Below are positions 6,377 through 15,368 of a stretch of 64,000 nt of DNA, in pieces. This stretch comes from an uncultured delta proteobacterium (lineage in GTDB: Bacteria > Desulfobacterota > Desulfobulbia > Desulfobulbales > Desulfurivibrionaceae): the NCBI GenBank assembly GCA_903869265.1, contig CAIPYE010000014.1, forward strand, positions 186,001 through 250,000, read 5' to 3'. Each line of letters opens with the position of its first letter. Position 1 is the stretch's first letter. The position numbers were made by a program, and so were the translations under genes. The notes below the pieces were generated by a model that was given only the letters and a program-made list of their open reading frames with translations, was not told the DNA's origin and searched no databases.

Positions 6377-9028
6377 ATGAAAATCCCTGCCTTTCTCAAG
6401 GGGGTTCCCCAAACCCCCACCAAAGAGACGCGCGTCGTCAACCACGACGAACGCGGACTCATCGAGATATGTGTACTTTCCCAACAGGAAGCGCCGACAA
6501 GACTCGGCGTCACTGCCCAAGGACTTGATTCGGAAGAGGCGGCCCGCCGTCTGGACGAATACGGCCCCAATGAGCTGGCCTACGCCGAGCGCTTGGGTTT
6601 CTGGGCGGATATCTTCCGTCGCCTGCGCAACCCCCTGAATGTTCAATTGTTTCTGATCGCCGGTATATCGGGAGCGATCGGCGAACTCAAGTCGACGTTT
6701 ATCGTCAGCGCCATGATCGTTTTGAGTATCGGCTTGTCCTACATCCTGGATCGGCGTTCCGGCCATGCCGTGGAGACGCTGGGCAAGCGGGTGCAATCGC
6801 GCAGCATCGTGCTCCGGGATGGCAAACAAACCGAGATCCCAATCTCGGAGATTGTTCCGGGCGACATCGTCTTGCTCCAGGCCGGCTCCATCGTTCCGGC
6901 TGACCTGCGGTTGCTTTCGGCCAAGGATTTTTTTGTCAGCGAATCGGCGCTGACCGGAGAATCCATGGCCGTGGAAAAGTCCGCTGCCGCCGAAACCTTT
7001 CATGGGCAAAACGTCACGGAATTGGCCAACATCTGTTTCTACGGCACTAATGTCACCAGTGGCACGGCCCACGGCCTGGTGGTCAACACCGGGATGCGGA
7101 CCGCCTTTGGGTCAATCGCCGAAAGCCTTGCCGGACGCCGCGAAGAGACCAGCTTCGACCAAGGGGTGCGTTCCTTCACCTGGCTCATGATCAAATTCAT
7201 GGTGGTTATGGTCTCCGCCGTGTTTTTCATTGTCGGGCTGACCAAGGGAAATTGGACCGAGGCCCTGCTCTTCGGCCTGTCCATCGCCGTGGGCCTCACT
7301 CCGGAAATGCTGCCGATGATTGTCACCGTGAATCTGGCCAAGGGCGCGTTGACCATGGCCAGGAAGAAGGTTATCGTCAAGCGTCTTCCCTCCATCCAGA
7401 ACCTCGGAGCCATCGACATCCTGTGTACGGATAAGACCGGTACCCTTACCCAGGATCGGGTTGTTCTCGAGCAGCATTTGGACATCACCGGGCACAACAG
7501 CGAAGATGTCCTGACCTATGCCTATTTGAACAGCCATTATCAGACAGGGTTGCGCAGCCTGATCGACCGGGCTATCCTCGACTATGCCGTGTTGGACGCC
7601 GAGGCCAACTGCAGGCTGGTGGACGAGTTGCCCTTTGATTTTCAGCGGCGCCGCATGTCTGTGGTGGTGGACTACGAGGACGACCATGTCCTGATCTGCA
7701 AGGGTGCGGTGGAGGAGATTTACGAATGCTGCGGCCACTACCAGATCGGCGATGAGGTTTTTCCTCTCATCCCCATGATCCGCGACAACCTTTTTGAGGA
7801 GGTGGATCGTCTCAACAAGGACGGCTTCCGCGTGCTGGGGGTTGCCTACCAGGAGTTTCCCAGGGCAAAGGCCATCTTTGCCACCACGGACGAGCGTAAT
7901 CTGATCCTGCTGGGCTACATCGCCTTCTACGATCCGCCCAAGACTTCGGCCTTGGAGGCCATCGGGCAGTTGCGGGACGCCGGGGTCAAGGTCAAGGTGC
8001 TTACCGGCGACAACGCCCTGGTCACACGGAAGGTCTGCCGTGACGTATCCTTTGAGGTTGGGAAGATTGTCTCGGGCGCGGAACTGTCCGCGCTGTCCGA
8101 TCTTGATTTCAAACGGGTGGTCGAAGAGGTGGACGTCTTCGTCAAGCTCAGCCCGGCGCAAAAAGAACAGATTGTGCGGCAACTGCGCGGCAACGGCCAT
8201 GTGGTGGGCTTCATGGGAGACGGCATTAACGATGCCCCGGCCCTCAAAGCCGCCGACGTTGGCATCTCCGTGGATTCCGCGGTGGACGTGGCCAAGGAAG
8301 CCGCGGATATCATTCTTCTCGAAAAAAGTCTCCTGGTTCTGGAAGAGGGGATCATCGAGGGCAGGCGGGTTTTTGCCAACATCGTCAAATATATCCGGAT
8401 GGGGGCCAGCTCCAACTTCGGCAATATGTTCAGCGTGGTCGGCGCGAGTTACCTCTTCCCCTTCCTGCCCATGCTGCCGGTGCAGATACTGGTCAACAAT
8501 TTGCTCTATGATTTTTCGCAAACCGGCATCCCCACCGACAATGTGGACCCAGAACTGGTCGCGAAACCCCTGAAGTGGGACATCACCAATATCAAGCGGT
8601 TTATGGTGTTTATCGGACCGATCAGCTCCATTTTCGACTATGCCACCTTTGCCTTGATGTGGTTTTTCTTCGGGTGCAGCGGTTTCAGCAATCCCACGGT
8701 TGCGGCGGCCTCCAAGGAGGGGTTGGCCCAGCTCTTCCAGACCGGCTGGTTTGTGGAATCCCTGCTGACCCAGACCTTGATTGTGCATATCATCCGAACC
8801 AAGCGGATTCCATTTTTCGGCAGCCAGGCCTCCCTGCACATGACGCTGACCACGCTCATCATCATGGCTGTCGCCGTGTGGCTTCCGTATTCGCCGTTCG
8901 CCGAAGGGCTGGGCATGGTGCCGCTCCCGCCTGTGTATTGGCTCTGGATCACGGGGTTCCTGCTGAGCTACTCGGTTATGACCCATTATGTAAAAACGTG
9001 GTTTTTTAATCGCTACGGAGGTGAATAG
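6377..9028 (+). CDS. mgtA: Magnesium-transporting P-type ATPase (MgtA/MgtB type)
   Basis: An 883-residue P3B-type ATPase of normal family length. Motifs: TGES near residue 193 in the actuator domain, DKTGTLT at about 352 with the phosphorylated Asp, and MGDGINDAP near 614 in the P domain. About ten membrane segments are expected, including the MgtA-like segment VGLTPEMLPMIVTVNLAKGA and the C-terminal NNLLYDFSQTGIPTDNVD, which distinguishes MgtA from Ca2+ pumps. It imports Mg2+ across the inner membrane. ATG 6377 follows GAGGTGA. A short ORF lies upstream, and an EIIA-like gene begins two bases after its stop. Confidence 0.93.
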   Translation: MKIPAFLKGVPQTPTKETRVVNHDERGLIEICVLSQQEAPTRLGVTAQGLDSEEAARRLDEYGPNELAYAERLGFWADIFRRLRNPLNVQLFLIAGISGAIGELKSTFIVSAMIVLSIGLSYILDRRSGHAVETLGKRVQSRSIVLRDGKQTEIPISEIVPGDIVLLQAGSIVPADLRLLSAKDFFVSESALTGESMAVEKSAAAETFHGQNVTELANICFYGTNVTSGTAHGLVVNTGMRTAFGSIAESLAGRREETSFDQGVRSFTWLMIKFMVVMVSAVFFIVGLTKGNWTEALLFGLSIAVGLTPEMLPMIVTVNLAKGALTMARKKVIVKRLPSIQNLGAIDILCTDKTGTLTQDRVVLEQHLDITGHNSEDVLTYAYLNSHYQTGLRSLIDRAILDYAVLDAEANCRLVDELPFDFQRRRMSVVVDYEDDHVLICKGAVEEIYECCGHYQIGDEVFPLIPMIRDNLFEEVDRLNKDGFRVLGVAYQEFPRAKAIFATTDERNLILLGYIAFYDPPKTSALEAIGQLRDAGVKVKVLTGDNALVTRKVCRDVSFEVGKIVSGAELSALSDLDFKRVVEEVDVFVKLSPAQKEQIVRQLRGNGHVVGFMGDGINDAPALKAADVGISVDSAVDVAKEAADIILLEKSLLVLEEGIIEGRRVFANIVKYIRMGASSNFGNMFSVVGASYLFPFLPMLPVQILVNNLLYDFSQTGIPTDNVDPELVAKPLKWDITNIKRFMVFIGPISSIFDYATFALMWFFFGCSGFSNPTVAAASKEGLAQLFQTGWFVESLLTQTLIVHIIRTKRIPFFGSQASLHMTLTTLIIMAVAVWLPYSPFAEGLGMVPLPPVYWLWITGFLLSYSVMTHYVKTWFFNRYGGE

Positions 9029-9030
9029 CT

Positions 9031-9834
9031 ATGGACAGCTTGCTGGATGCTTTGCAGGAAGGGCGCTTGATCGAGCTGCCCGACAACGACAAGATGGATG
9101 CCCTGCAGTTTCTCGCCCACATTATCGAAGCGATTCCGTCGCTGCCAGCCGGAACCGATGTGGCCGGGTTGATTCTGGCCAAGGAGCAAACCAGCCAAAC
9201 CGCCCTTGGCATGGGTTGGGCTTGCCCCGATGCCAGAATGCCCTTTGATGAAGATCTGGTCTGCGTTGTCGGCTGGAGTCCGCAGGGGATCAACTACGGC
9301 GCCCCGGATGGCATCCCTGTCTCCATCATTGCCATGTATCTGGTGCCGGAGAATCAGCGCAATCACTACCTGCGCGAGGTTTCCTTGCTGGCAAAGGCCC
9401 TGGCTGTCTACCCCGGGGCGGAGGGATTGCGGAAGGCCAAGGAACTGAACGAAATTCGAGACCATCTCCTCGACCTCATCACCTCGACCAAGGAAACCAT
9501 CGGGCCAGACAGCCGGGCAAGGATGATCCGGCTCCAGGCCAGGCCAACCCTGGAGGCCTTGCCTGCCGGGGACCTCTCGAGCCTGATTGTGGAACCGGTA
9601 ACCTTGGTCGGCGCCCCAGGCGTCAAGCACATTGTGCTCACCCAAAACGCTGGCCTGGCGCAGAGCCTGGAGGCTGCAGCCGGACTGCTGGAGAAGATCG
9701 AAGCCGATGGGGTATTCCAAGCTGGCGCATGGCGGGTTGCCAAACGGGGGAAGGTTGCCTATCAGAATGGCCGGTTCACCTACGATTGCCTCGCCATCGC
9801 AATTTCTGATGTGGGTCGGAAAGGCAACCGCTAA
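9031..9834 (+). CDS. PTS EIIA (fructose-type)-like protein lacking the active His
   Basis: A 267-residue cytoplasmic protein. The first 150 residues follow the type-2 EIIA fold: KEQTSQTALGMGWACPDARM aligns with the family signature REx(4)TGxGxGxAIPHAR, but the phospho-acceptor His is Asp67. The following GINYGAPDGIPVSIIAMYLV matches the next EIIA strands. Residues 160-267 form an unassigned C-terminal domain. The start ATG, with GGAGGTGA, lies two bases after the mgtA stop, so the two genes are translationally coupled. Inference: a regulatory, non-phosphorylatable sensor for the Mg2+ pump rather than a sugar PTS component. It overlaps convergent trmJ by four bases. Confidence 0.72.
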   Translation: MDSLLDALQEGRLIELPDNDKMDALQFLAHIIEAIPSLPAGTDVAGLILAKEQTSQTALGMGWACPDARMPFDEDLVCVVGWSPQGINYGAPDGIPVSIIAMYLVPENQRNHYLREVSLLAKALAVYPGAEGLRKAKELNEIRDHLLDLITSTKETIGPDSRARMIRLQARPTLEALPAGDLSSLIVEPVTLVGAPGVKHIVLTQNAGLAQSLEAAAGLLEKIEADGVFQAGAWRVAKRGKVAYQNGRFTYDCLAIAISDVGRKGNR

Positions 9835-10607
9835 GTCCGCTTCTGGGGGCGCTGGCCGTCCCGCCAGAGCAACTGTCCACAGACCCCCCGGATAATCTTG
9901 ATTTCCTTTGACTTCAAGCCGATCCGTCCCAGAAACTGGCGGATGCTCTGCATCCAGTAATCATCATCCCCTTTTTTAAAAAAGCCGATAGCCTGCAGGG
10001 CCTCTTCCACATGGGTGAACATGGCCTCCAGCTCCTGCTTGTTTCCCTGGCGGGGAACCGCCTTGGGGAAGGTGCTGCGGCTCACCGCGTCCAGAACGCT
10101 GTAATGGAGTTCGTGGCAGAGGATGGCCACGGCCTGGGCCAGGTTGAGGGAGGAAAAATCCACCGTGGGGATGGTGGTGATCTGATTGCAGTAGCGGAGC
10201 TCTTCGTTGGCCAACCCCCGGTCTTCCGGACCGAAGAGCAGGGCGACCCGGTTGTTTTTGAGCTGGGGCAAAATCTCACCCATGAGTTGCCTGGGGCTGT
10301 TGACCGTGGTCCGCTTTCTGCCCTGACGGGCGGAGGTGCCCAGCACCCAGCCGAAGGGGGCCAGAGCCTCACCCAGCTCTTGATAGCATTCCAGAGTCTC
10401 GACGAGATGGGCCGCCTTGGCGGTGGCGAGCCGGTCCATCTTCTCGCGGTCGGGCATTTCCCGGCAGACGAGGATGAGCCGGTTGATCCCCATGTTCGCT
10501 GCGATTCTCGCCGCCGAGCCGACATTTTCGGCAAACTTAGGCGAGACCAGGACGATGGCCGCTTGGGCCATCAGCTCCCGCACCGTATCCCGCCTTGCCT
10601 GGGTCAT
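9831..10607 (-). CDS. trmJ: TrmJ-family tRNA/rRNA 2'-O-methyltransferase
   Basis: A 258-residue SPOUT-class (TrmH group 1) methyltransferase. The trefoil-knot motifs are clear: SPKFAENVGSAARIAANMG at the N-terminus, FGPEDRGLANEEL and IPTVDFSSLNLAQAV around the SAM site. The ~90-residue C-terminal helical extension is typical of TrmJ. It methylates the 2'-O of a nucleotide, probably at tRNA position 32, using S-adenosylmethionine. Its ATG overlaps the TGA of rnr by four bases, so it is the downstream gene of an rnr-trmJ operon. It converges on the EIIA-like gene with no visible terminator. Confidence 0.88.
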   Translation of the reverse strand: MTQARRDTVRELMAQAAIVLVSPKFAENVGSAARIAANMGINRLILVCREMPDREKMDRLATAKAAHLVETLECYQELGEALAPFGWVLGTSARQGRKRTTVNSPRQLMGEILPQLKNNRVALLFGPEDRGLANEELRYCNQITTIPTVDFSSLNLAQAVAILCHELHYSVLDAVSRSTFPKAVPRQGNKQELEAMFTHVEEALQAIGFFKKGDDDYWMQSIRQFLGRIGLKSKEIKIIRGVCGQLLWRDGQRPQKRT

Positions 10608-12922
10608 TTGTTGGCAATTTTGCGTTTTCTTGTTGGTGGGGCGGTTTGTTTGCGGCCAGTGGAGTCGGCTTTTACCCGCTTGCCTGCGACCGGTTTCGCC
10701 AGGATGTCCGTGGCGCGGGCCAGCTTTTCCTCCACAGTGAAATTGATCCGCCGCCTGGGGATCTCCACGCTGGTCAAGCGTACCCGCACCAAGTCGCCGA
10801 TCTGGTAGACGGTTTTGCTTCGCTGGCCGATGAGCCGGTGGCGGCCCTCCTCCAGTTCGTAATAATCGTCGCGCATCTCGGTGATGGGCACGGCGCCGTT
10901 GACAAAGATCTCGGTCAGCTCGACAAACAACCCGAAGGCCGTGACCCCGGAGATAATGGCTTCAAAGGTTTCGTCGATCTTGTCGGCCATGAAGTGAACC
11001 TGGAGCCGCTCCACCATCTCCCGGTCCGCCTCCACCGCCACCCGCTCCCGCTTGGAGAGAAACCCGCCGGATTCTTCGGTGGATACTGCCTCGTTGGCGG
11101 GAATACCCTTCCCTTTTTTTTGCAGGCTTGCGGCCAGGGCCCGGTGGACCATGAGATCCGGATACCTGCGGATGGGTGAGGTGAAGTGGGTATAGTGGGT
11201 GGCGGCCAACCCGAAATGGCCGAGATTGTGCGGGGAGTAGCGCGCCTGCTGCATAGTGCGCAGCAAAAGATTGCTGATGATGTACTCCTGGGGGGTGCCC
11301 GCAGCCATGGCCAGCACCTTGCCGAACCACTGAGGCGAGCCGCCACCGTCATCGACCGGAAGCCCCATGCTCTGGGCAAACTCGGTGAACTCGGCCACCT
11401 TGAGCTGGTCGGGCGGTTCGTGGATGCGGTAAAGGGAGTCGATCTTGCCCTGGTCCAGGGTCAAGGCCACCGCTTCGTTGGCCGCGAGCATGAACTCCTC
11501 GATGAGCTTGTGGGCCTGATTGCGCTCGCTCCGCTTGATGGTCTGCACGGTGTTGTCCTCGCCCAGCACTACGAGGGGTTCCGGAAGTTCAAAGCCGATG
11601 CTCCCCCGCTTGACCCGCTGCTTTTCGAGATTCAGGGCCAGTTGGCCCATGCGTTCCAGATCCTCCACCATGTCGGCATACTGGCTGCGCACGGCGGCAT
11701 CCTTGTCTGCCAGAATCTGTTTGACGATGGTGTAGGTGAGGCGATACTTGCTGCGGATGATGCTTTTTGTGAAGCGTTTGGCCAGCCGGTTGCCTTGGGC
11801 ATCAAAATCAAGCACGGCGGTGAAGGTGTAGCGGTCCTCGTTGGGCACCAGGCTGCAGAGGTTGTTGGAGAGACGCTCCGGCAGCATGGGGATGACCCGG
11901 GTGGGGAAGTAAACGCTGGTGCCGCGCTGGTAGGCCTCGACATCCACCGGGGTTTGCGGCTGCACATAATGGCTGACATCGGCGATGGAGACATAGAGGC
12001 GATAGCCGTTTTTCAGCGGCGCTATGGCCACGGCGTCGTCAAAATCGCGGGCTGTTTCCCCGTCGATGGTCACATGGACCACATTCCGCAGATCGGTGCG
12101 TCCACCACCCATTTTCACCTCAGAATCCAGCCCCTCCACCTGGGAGATCACCTCCTGGGTAAAGACGTGGGGCAGATCGAACTTGCGGATGACCATCTCG
12201 GTCTGGACCTGGATATCCTTGGGGTTGCCCAGCACTTCGAGGATGATGCCGTCCAGATTGCGCTGGCCGGCGGCAAAGGAGGTGACCTCGGCCAAGACCG
12301 CGTCGCCGTTCTTGGCCCCCCGGCTGTCCTCCTTGCGGATGATCAGATTGTAGGGGAAACGGCTGTCCTCCGGGGTCACCAAGCCGGTGTTGCCCCCGGC
12401 CATGTAAACCCCGACCAGCCGGGTGGTGGCTCGGTTCAGGACCGCGATCACCCGTCCCTCGTAACGGCCCTGGCGGCGGCTCATCAACTGGACCAGCACC
12501 TTGTCGTTGTGGGCAGAGCCGCCCAGCATGCCGGGCGGGATAAAGACGTCCTGGTCGATCTCCAGCTCGACCGGGGCCTCGGCGGGCGAAACAAAGCCAT
12601 AGCCCTTGGTGGTCACGCTGATCGGGCCGGCAAAGAGTTCCGCGCTCTTGCGCAGGGCAAAGGTGTCCCGTTTGCAGGCAAGCACCTTGCGCTGGCAAAG
12701 GTCATCCAGCACCCCCAACACCTCCTGGCGGTGGCTCTTGCTTAACCCCAGCGCTTCAAAGATATCCTTGGCCGAAAGCGGCATGTCCGCCGTGTAGAGC
12801 TGGCCCAGGATTTCGCCTTCAAAGCGTGCGTCCTGGTGTTGGCGCGTTGGCCTGCCACCCTCGCGCTGGCGTTTTCCCGGTCGGCCCTGCTTGCTGTGGA
12901 AAACCTTTCTTCTGTGTGTCAC
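10604..12922 (-). CDS. rnr: Ribonuclease R
   Basis: A 772-residue RNase II/R-family 3'-5' exoribonuclease of usual length. Domains in order: a basic N-terminus with a winged-helix region, two cold-shock domains, the RNB domain with the catalytic acidic cluster DGETARDFDDAVAIA and downstream FGLAATHYTHFTSPIRRYPD, an S1 domain (ISGVTAFGLFVELTE), and a Lys/Arg-rich tail. It degrades structured RNA in the cytoplasm. The start is GTG 12922, preceded by GAGAGG in the coding direction. It is divergent from the Rel gene and is followed by overlapping trmJ. Confidence 0.92.
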   Translation of the reverse strand: MTHRRKVFHSKQGRPGKRQREGGRPTRQHQDARFEGEILGQLYTADMPLSAKDIFEALGLSKSHRQEVLGVLDDLCQRKVLACKRDTFALRKSAELFAGPISVTTKGYGFVSPAEAPVELEIDQDVFIPPGMLGGSAHNDKVLVQLMSRRQGRYEGRVIAVLNRATTRLVGVYMAGGNTGLVTPEDSRFPYNLIIRKEDSRGAKNGDAVLAEVTSFAAGQRNLDGIILEVLGNPKDIQVQTEMVIRKFDLPHVFTQEVISQVEGLDSEVKMGGGRTDLRNVVHVTIDGETARDFDDAVAIAPLKNGYRLYVSIADVSHYVQPQTPVDVEAYQRGTSVYFPTRVIPMLPERLSNNLCSLVPNEDRYTFTAVLDFDAQGNRLAKRFTKSIIRSKYRLTYTIVKQILADKDAAVRSQYADMVEDLERMGQLALNLEKQRVKRGSIGFELPEPLVVLGEDNTVQTIKRSERNQAHKLIEEFMLAANEAVALTLDQGKIDSLYRIHEPPDQLKVAEFTEFAQSMGLPVDDGGGSPQWFGKVLAMAAGTPQEYIISNLLLRTMQQARYSPHNLGHFGLAATHYTHFTSPIRRYPDLMVHRALAASLQKKGKGIPANEAVSTEESGGFLSKRERVAVEADREMVERLQVHFMADKIDETFEAIISGVTAFGLFVELTEIFVNGAVPITEMRDDYYELEEGRHRLIGQRSKTVYQIGDLVRVRLTSVEIPRRRINFTVEEKLARATDILAKPVAGKRVKADSTGRKQTAPPTRKRKIANK

Positions 12923-13090
12923 AGGTCTGCCTCTCTTGGGCTATTTTTTTTGTAGAAATGGAAAATCATTGCACAAGGGCTGAGAACGAAATACCCTTAC
13001 AACATACTCTGATAACAGTGATTGTACCTTATTTGCGGGGACAGATCATCCATATTACCCATAACCGAACAAGAAAGACCACGATCAATC

Positions 13091-15205
13091 ATGGCTCCTT
13101 CCAAAAAATTTAACATAGCCGCCTATTGTGAGCGCATGGAGCAGATCCTCGGCGGGCAGGAAGGTCCGGCCAAGGTTTTCTGGGAGGCGGTGTCCTTTGC
13201 TGTTTCCGCCCATCAGGACCAGCGGCGCAAGTCAGGCGAGGCCTATGTCAGCCATCCCCTCCAGGTGGCGAAGATCCTGGTGGAGGAGCTGGACATCCGC
13301 GACCCGGAGCTGCTGGCTGCCGCCGTGCTCCACGACACGGTGGAGGATGTGCCCGAAGTGACCAGCGAGGTGATCGGCGAGATATTTGGCAAGAATATCG
13401 AGATCATCGTCGATGCCTGCACCAAGATCGCCAACTTCGCCGGCAACAAGCAGACCTTTTACAAATTGGTCCACCGCAAGCTTTTTTCCGGGGCTGCAGC
13501 CCATCTTGAAGTTTTATTGATCAAGCTGGCCGACCGGTTGCACAACCTGCGCACCATGGGTTCCATGCCCAAGGACAAGCGGCAGAAAATCGCCGAGGAA
13601 ACCCTGGACATCTATGCGCCCCTGGCCAAGGTCATGGGCTTGAACTCCATCAAGCGCGAGCTGTACACCCTGGCCCTGATGTATAAATTTCCGCGCCAGA
13701 GCCAGAAGGTGCTGGCCGGGATCAAACGGCTCCAGGACAGCGAAGAGGTGTTGGCCATCAAGCGCACCCTTGAGGAGCGGATGCAGGAGGCGTGGATCAC
13801 CCACGAAATCCGCCTCAACCCCAAGGGGCTTTGGTCCTATTTTGATCCGGCCCAGAAGGTGCTGCACAAAACCATTGCCAACCCCCTGGAATTCATCATC
13901 GTCACCAATGACATCCAGACCTGCTACCGGGTTCTCGGAGTCATCCACCAGAACTATCCGCCCATCCCCAGAACCATCCGGGATTTCATCGCCAACCCCA
14001 AAGCCACCGGCTATCAGAGCCTGCATACCCGCGCCAACATCAAGGGGCGCAACTACCTGTTCAAGATTCGCACCGCCGAGATGACCACCTCCTCCCGCAC
14101 CGGGTTGGTGCGGCAATGGTTTGCCCACAAGCAGGTGCCCAGCAGTTTCGAGGTGGAACTGCGGGAGATGCTGGATATCCTGGGAACGGACGAGGATCTC
14201 TCCTACCGGGAGATGATCGCGGTCAGCGGCAAAAAGGCCATCTACACTTACACCCCCAAGGGCGACCCCATTGAGCTGCCCGCCCGCAGCATTGTGCTTG
14301 ATTTCGCCTTTAAGGTGCACACGGATGTGGGCAAGCGCTGCATCAAGGCCAAGATCGGCAAGCGCCAGGTGGAGCCGGACGCGCTTCTCGAAGACGGCGA
14401 TCAGGTGGAGATCATCTGCCAAAAAGAGCCGGTGCGTTTCGAACCGGAAATCCAGCAGCGTTGCCAGACCCCCAGGGCAAGGGCGGAGCTTTCCAAGCTC
14501 TTTCGCCAGCGGCGGGAGGCCCTGGCCGCCATGATCGGCGAGAGCATCCTCCGCCAGGAACTCAAACATTATGGGTTGCCCTACGATATCCTGGAAAAAT
14601 CGGGCATGGGAACCATCCTGGCACCCCTTGAGGCAAAGGAACTGCCGGATCTTTTCCTCGGCCTGGGCGAGGGCAGATTTCGGTTGCGGGAACTCATCAC
14701 CGACATTAAAAACCGGCTGTACGCAGGCGGGGAAACCCTGCAGCCCCCCACCGGCAGTCTGAACCGCATCGAGCTTGCCACCCTGGACCCGGCCTGTATC
14801 AAATTTTCCCGCTGCTGCAACCCTACCCCCACGGAAAAAGGGCTGTACGGCCTGCTCAGCGAGCGGGGGCTTTCCGTCCATCAGAAGGAATGCGCCACCT
14901 TCACCTCCCTCCATGTCCAACGGGAGGATGTGGTGGAGGTGCGCTGGCGGCTCAAGGAAACCCAGGTGCCCAAGATGCAGACCATCCTCGTGCTGCAGGC
15001 CCCGTCCCGCAACCGGGTTTTGATGATGTTGGGGGTGGCCCCGGAAGAGATGAAGATTACAGAGATCGATCTGCTTTCCAGCCAGCCCTCGCGCACCTCT
15101 GCCTGGCAGATCAACTTTCAGGTGGACACCCTGCAAGGTTTGAAAAATATCCTCGTCCACCTGGACAAGACCGGGATGGCCTTTGAGTTCGTGCTGGAGC
15201 AGTAA
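13091..15205 (+). CDS. RelA/SpoT-family protein, hydrolase intact, synthetase probably dead
   Basis: 705 residues with the long-Rel layout: HD hydrolase (about 30-180), synthetase (about 215-360), TGS (YTPKGDPIELPARSIVLDFA), Zn-finger/helical region and C-terminal ACT. HD residues H55, H81-D82 and D148 (KLADRLHN) are kept. Numbering coincides with Streptococcus Rel across the synthetase: catalytic D264 is Asn, catalytic E323 is Leu (NYLFKIRT in place of xxEIQIRT), and the RFKD loop is TIRD, although GYQSLHT with Tyr308 is kept. It should therefore hydrolyse but not make (p)ppGpp. An upstream TTG at 13022 would add 23 atypical residues. A repeat element starts at its stop codon. Confidence 0.88.
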   Translation: MAPSKKFNIAAYCERMEQILGGQEGPAKVFWEAVSFAVSAHQDQRRKSGEAYVSHPLQVAKILVEELDIRDPELLAAAVLHDTVEDVPEVTSEVIGEIFGKNIEIIVDACTKIANFAGNKQTFYKLVHRKLFSGAAAHLEVLLIKLADRLHNLRTMGSMPKDKRQKIAEETLDIYAPLAKVMGLNSIKRELYTLALMYKFPRQSQKVLAGIKRLQDSEEVLAIKRTLEERMQEAWITHEIRLNPKGLWSYFDPAQKVLHKTIANPLEFIIVTNDIQTCYRVLGVIHQNYPPIPRTIRDFIANPKATGYQSLHTRANIKGRNYLFKIRTAEMTTSSRTGLVRQWFAHKQVPSSFEVELREMLDILGTDEDLSYREMIAVSGKKAIYTYTPKGDPIELPARSIVLDFAFKVHTDVGKRCIKAKIGKRQVEPDALLEDGDQVEIICQKEPVRFEPEIQQRCQTPRARAELSKLFRQRREALAAMIGESILRQELKHYGLPYDILEKSGMGTILAPLEAKELPDLFLGLGEGRFRLRELITDIKNRLYAGGETLQPPTGSLNRIELATLDPACIKFSRCCNPTPTEKGLYGLLSERGLSVHQKECATFTSLHVQREDVVEVRWRLKETQVPKMQTILVLQAPSRNRVLMMLGVAPEEMKITEIDLLSSQPSRTSAWQINFQVDTLQGLKNILVHLDKTGMAFEFVLEQ

Positions 15206-15321
15206 ACTGTCCAGCAGCACTACATCTGCGTTGTCATCGGCCTGCTCGTGGGCGACAGCACACTTCGCAGACCTCTTCCTAGCATCTGCGGCAGCAGCGA
15301 AGCGGCGCTGCTGAACAGTTT
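15204..15321 (+). repeat. Structured dispersed repeat, copy 1 (118 bp)
   Basis: Terminal arms 15204-15218 and 15307-15321 pair over 15 bases with one mismatch (AAACTGTCCAGCAGC against GCTGCTGAACAGTTT). Inside are two CATCTGCG blocks and GTCATCGGCCTGCTCGTG, shared with copies at 31649-31817 and 26160-26291. The left arm starts inside the TAA stop of the Rel gene. This copy lacks the internal block seen in the other two. The folded end could also terminate the Rel transcript. Confidence 0.75.
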
Positions 15322-15368
15322 CCTCCATTTTCGGCACCAAGCAGGTCGTTTGCGTGTCTCTTCCCTGC

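Noticed and set aside
7112-8986. Long minus-strand open frame (624 codons) opposite mgtA
   Set aside because: It is the GC-rich antisense shadow of the P-ATPase gene; its translation is His/Gly/Gln-rich and lacks any domain.
11186-12745. Long plus-strand open frame (519 codons) opposite rnr
   Set aside because: Shadow of RNase R; low-complexity Gly/His/Ala-rich translation without homology.
12975-13040. GGCTGAGA ... ACCC segment resembling a TPP riboswitch upstream of the Rel gene
   Set aside because: The 5' GGGG partner arm and the conserved GCGTAGGGAA 3' element are absent, and the downstream gene is unrelated to thiamine.
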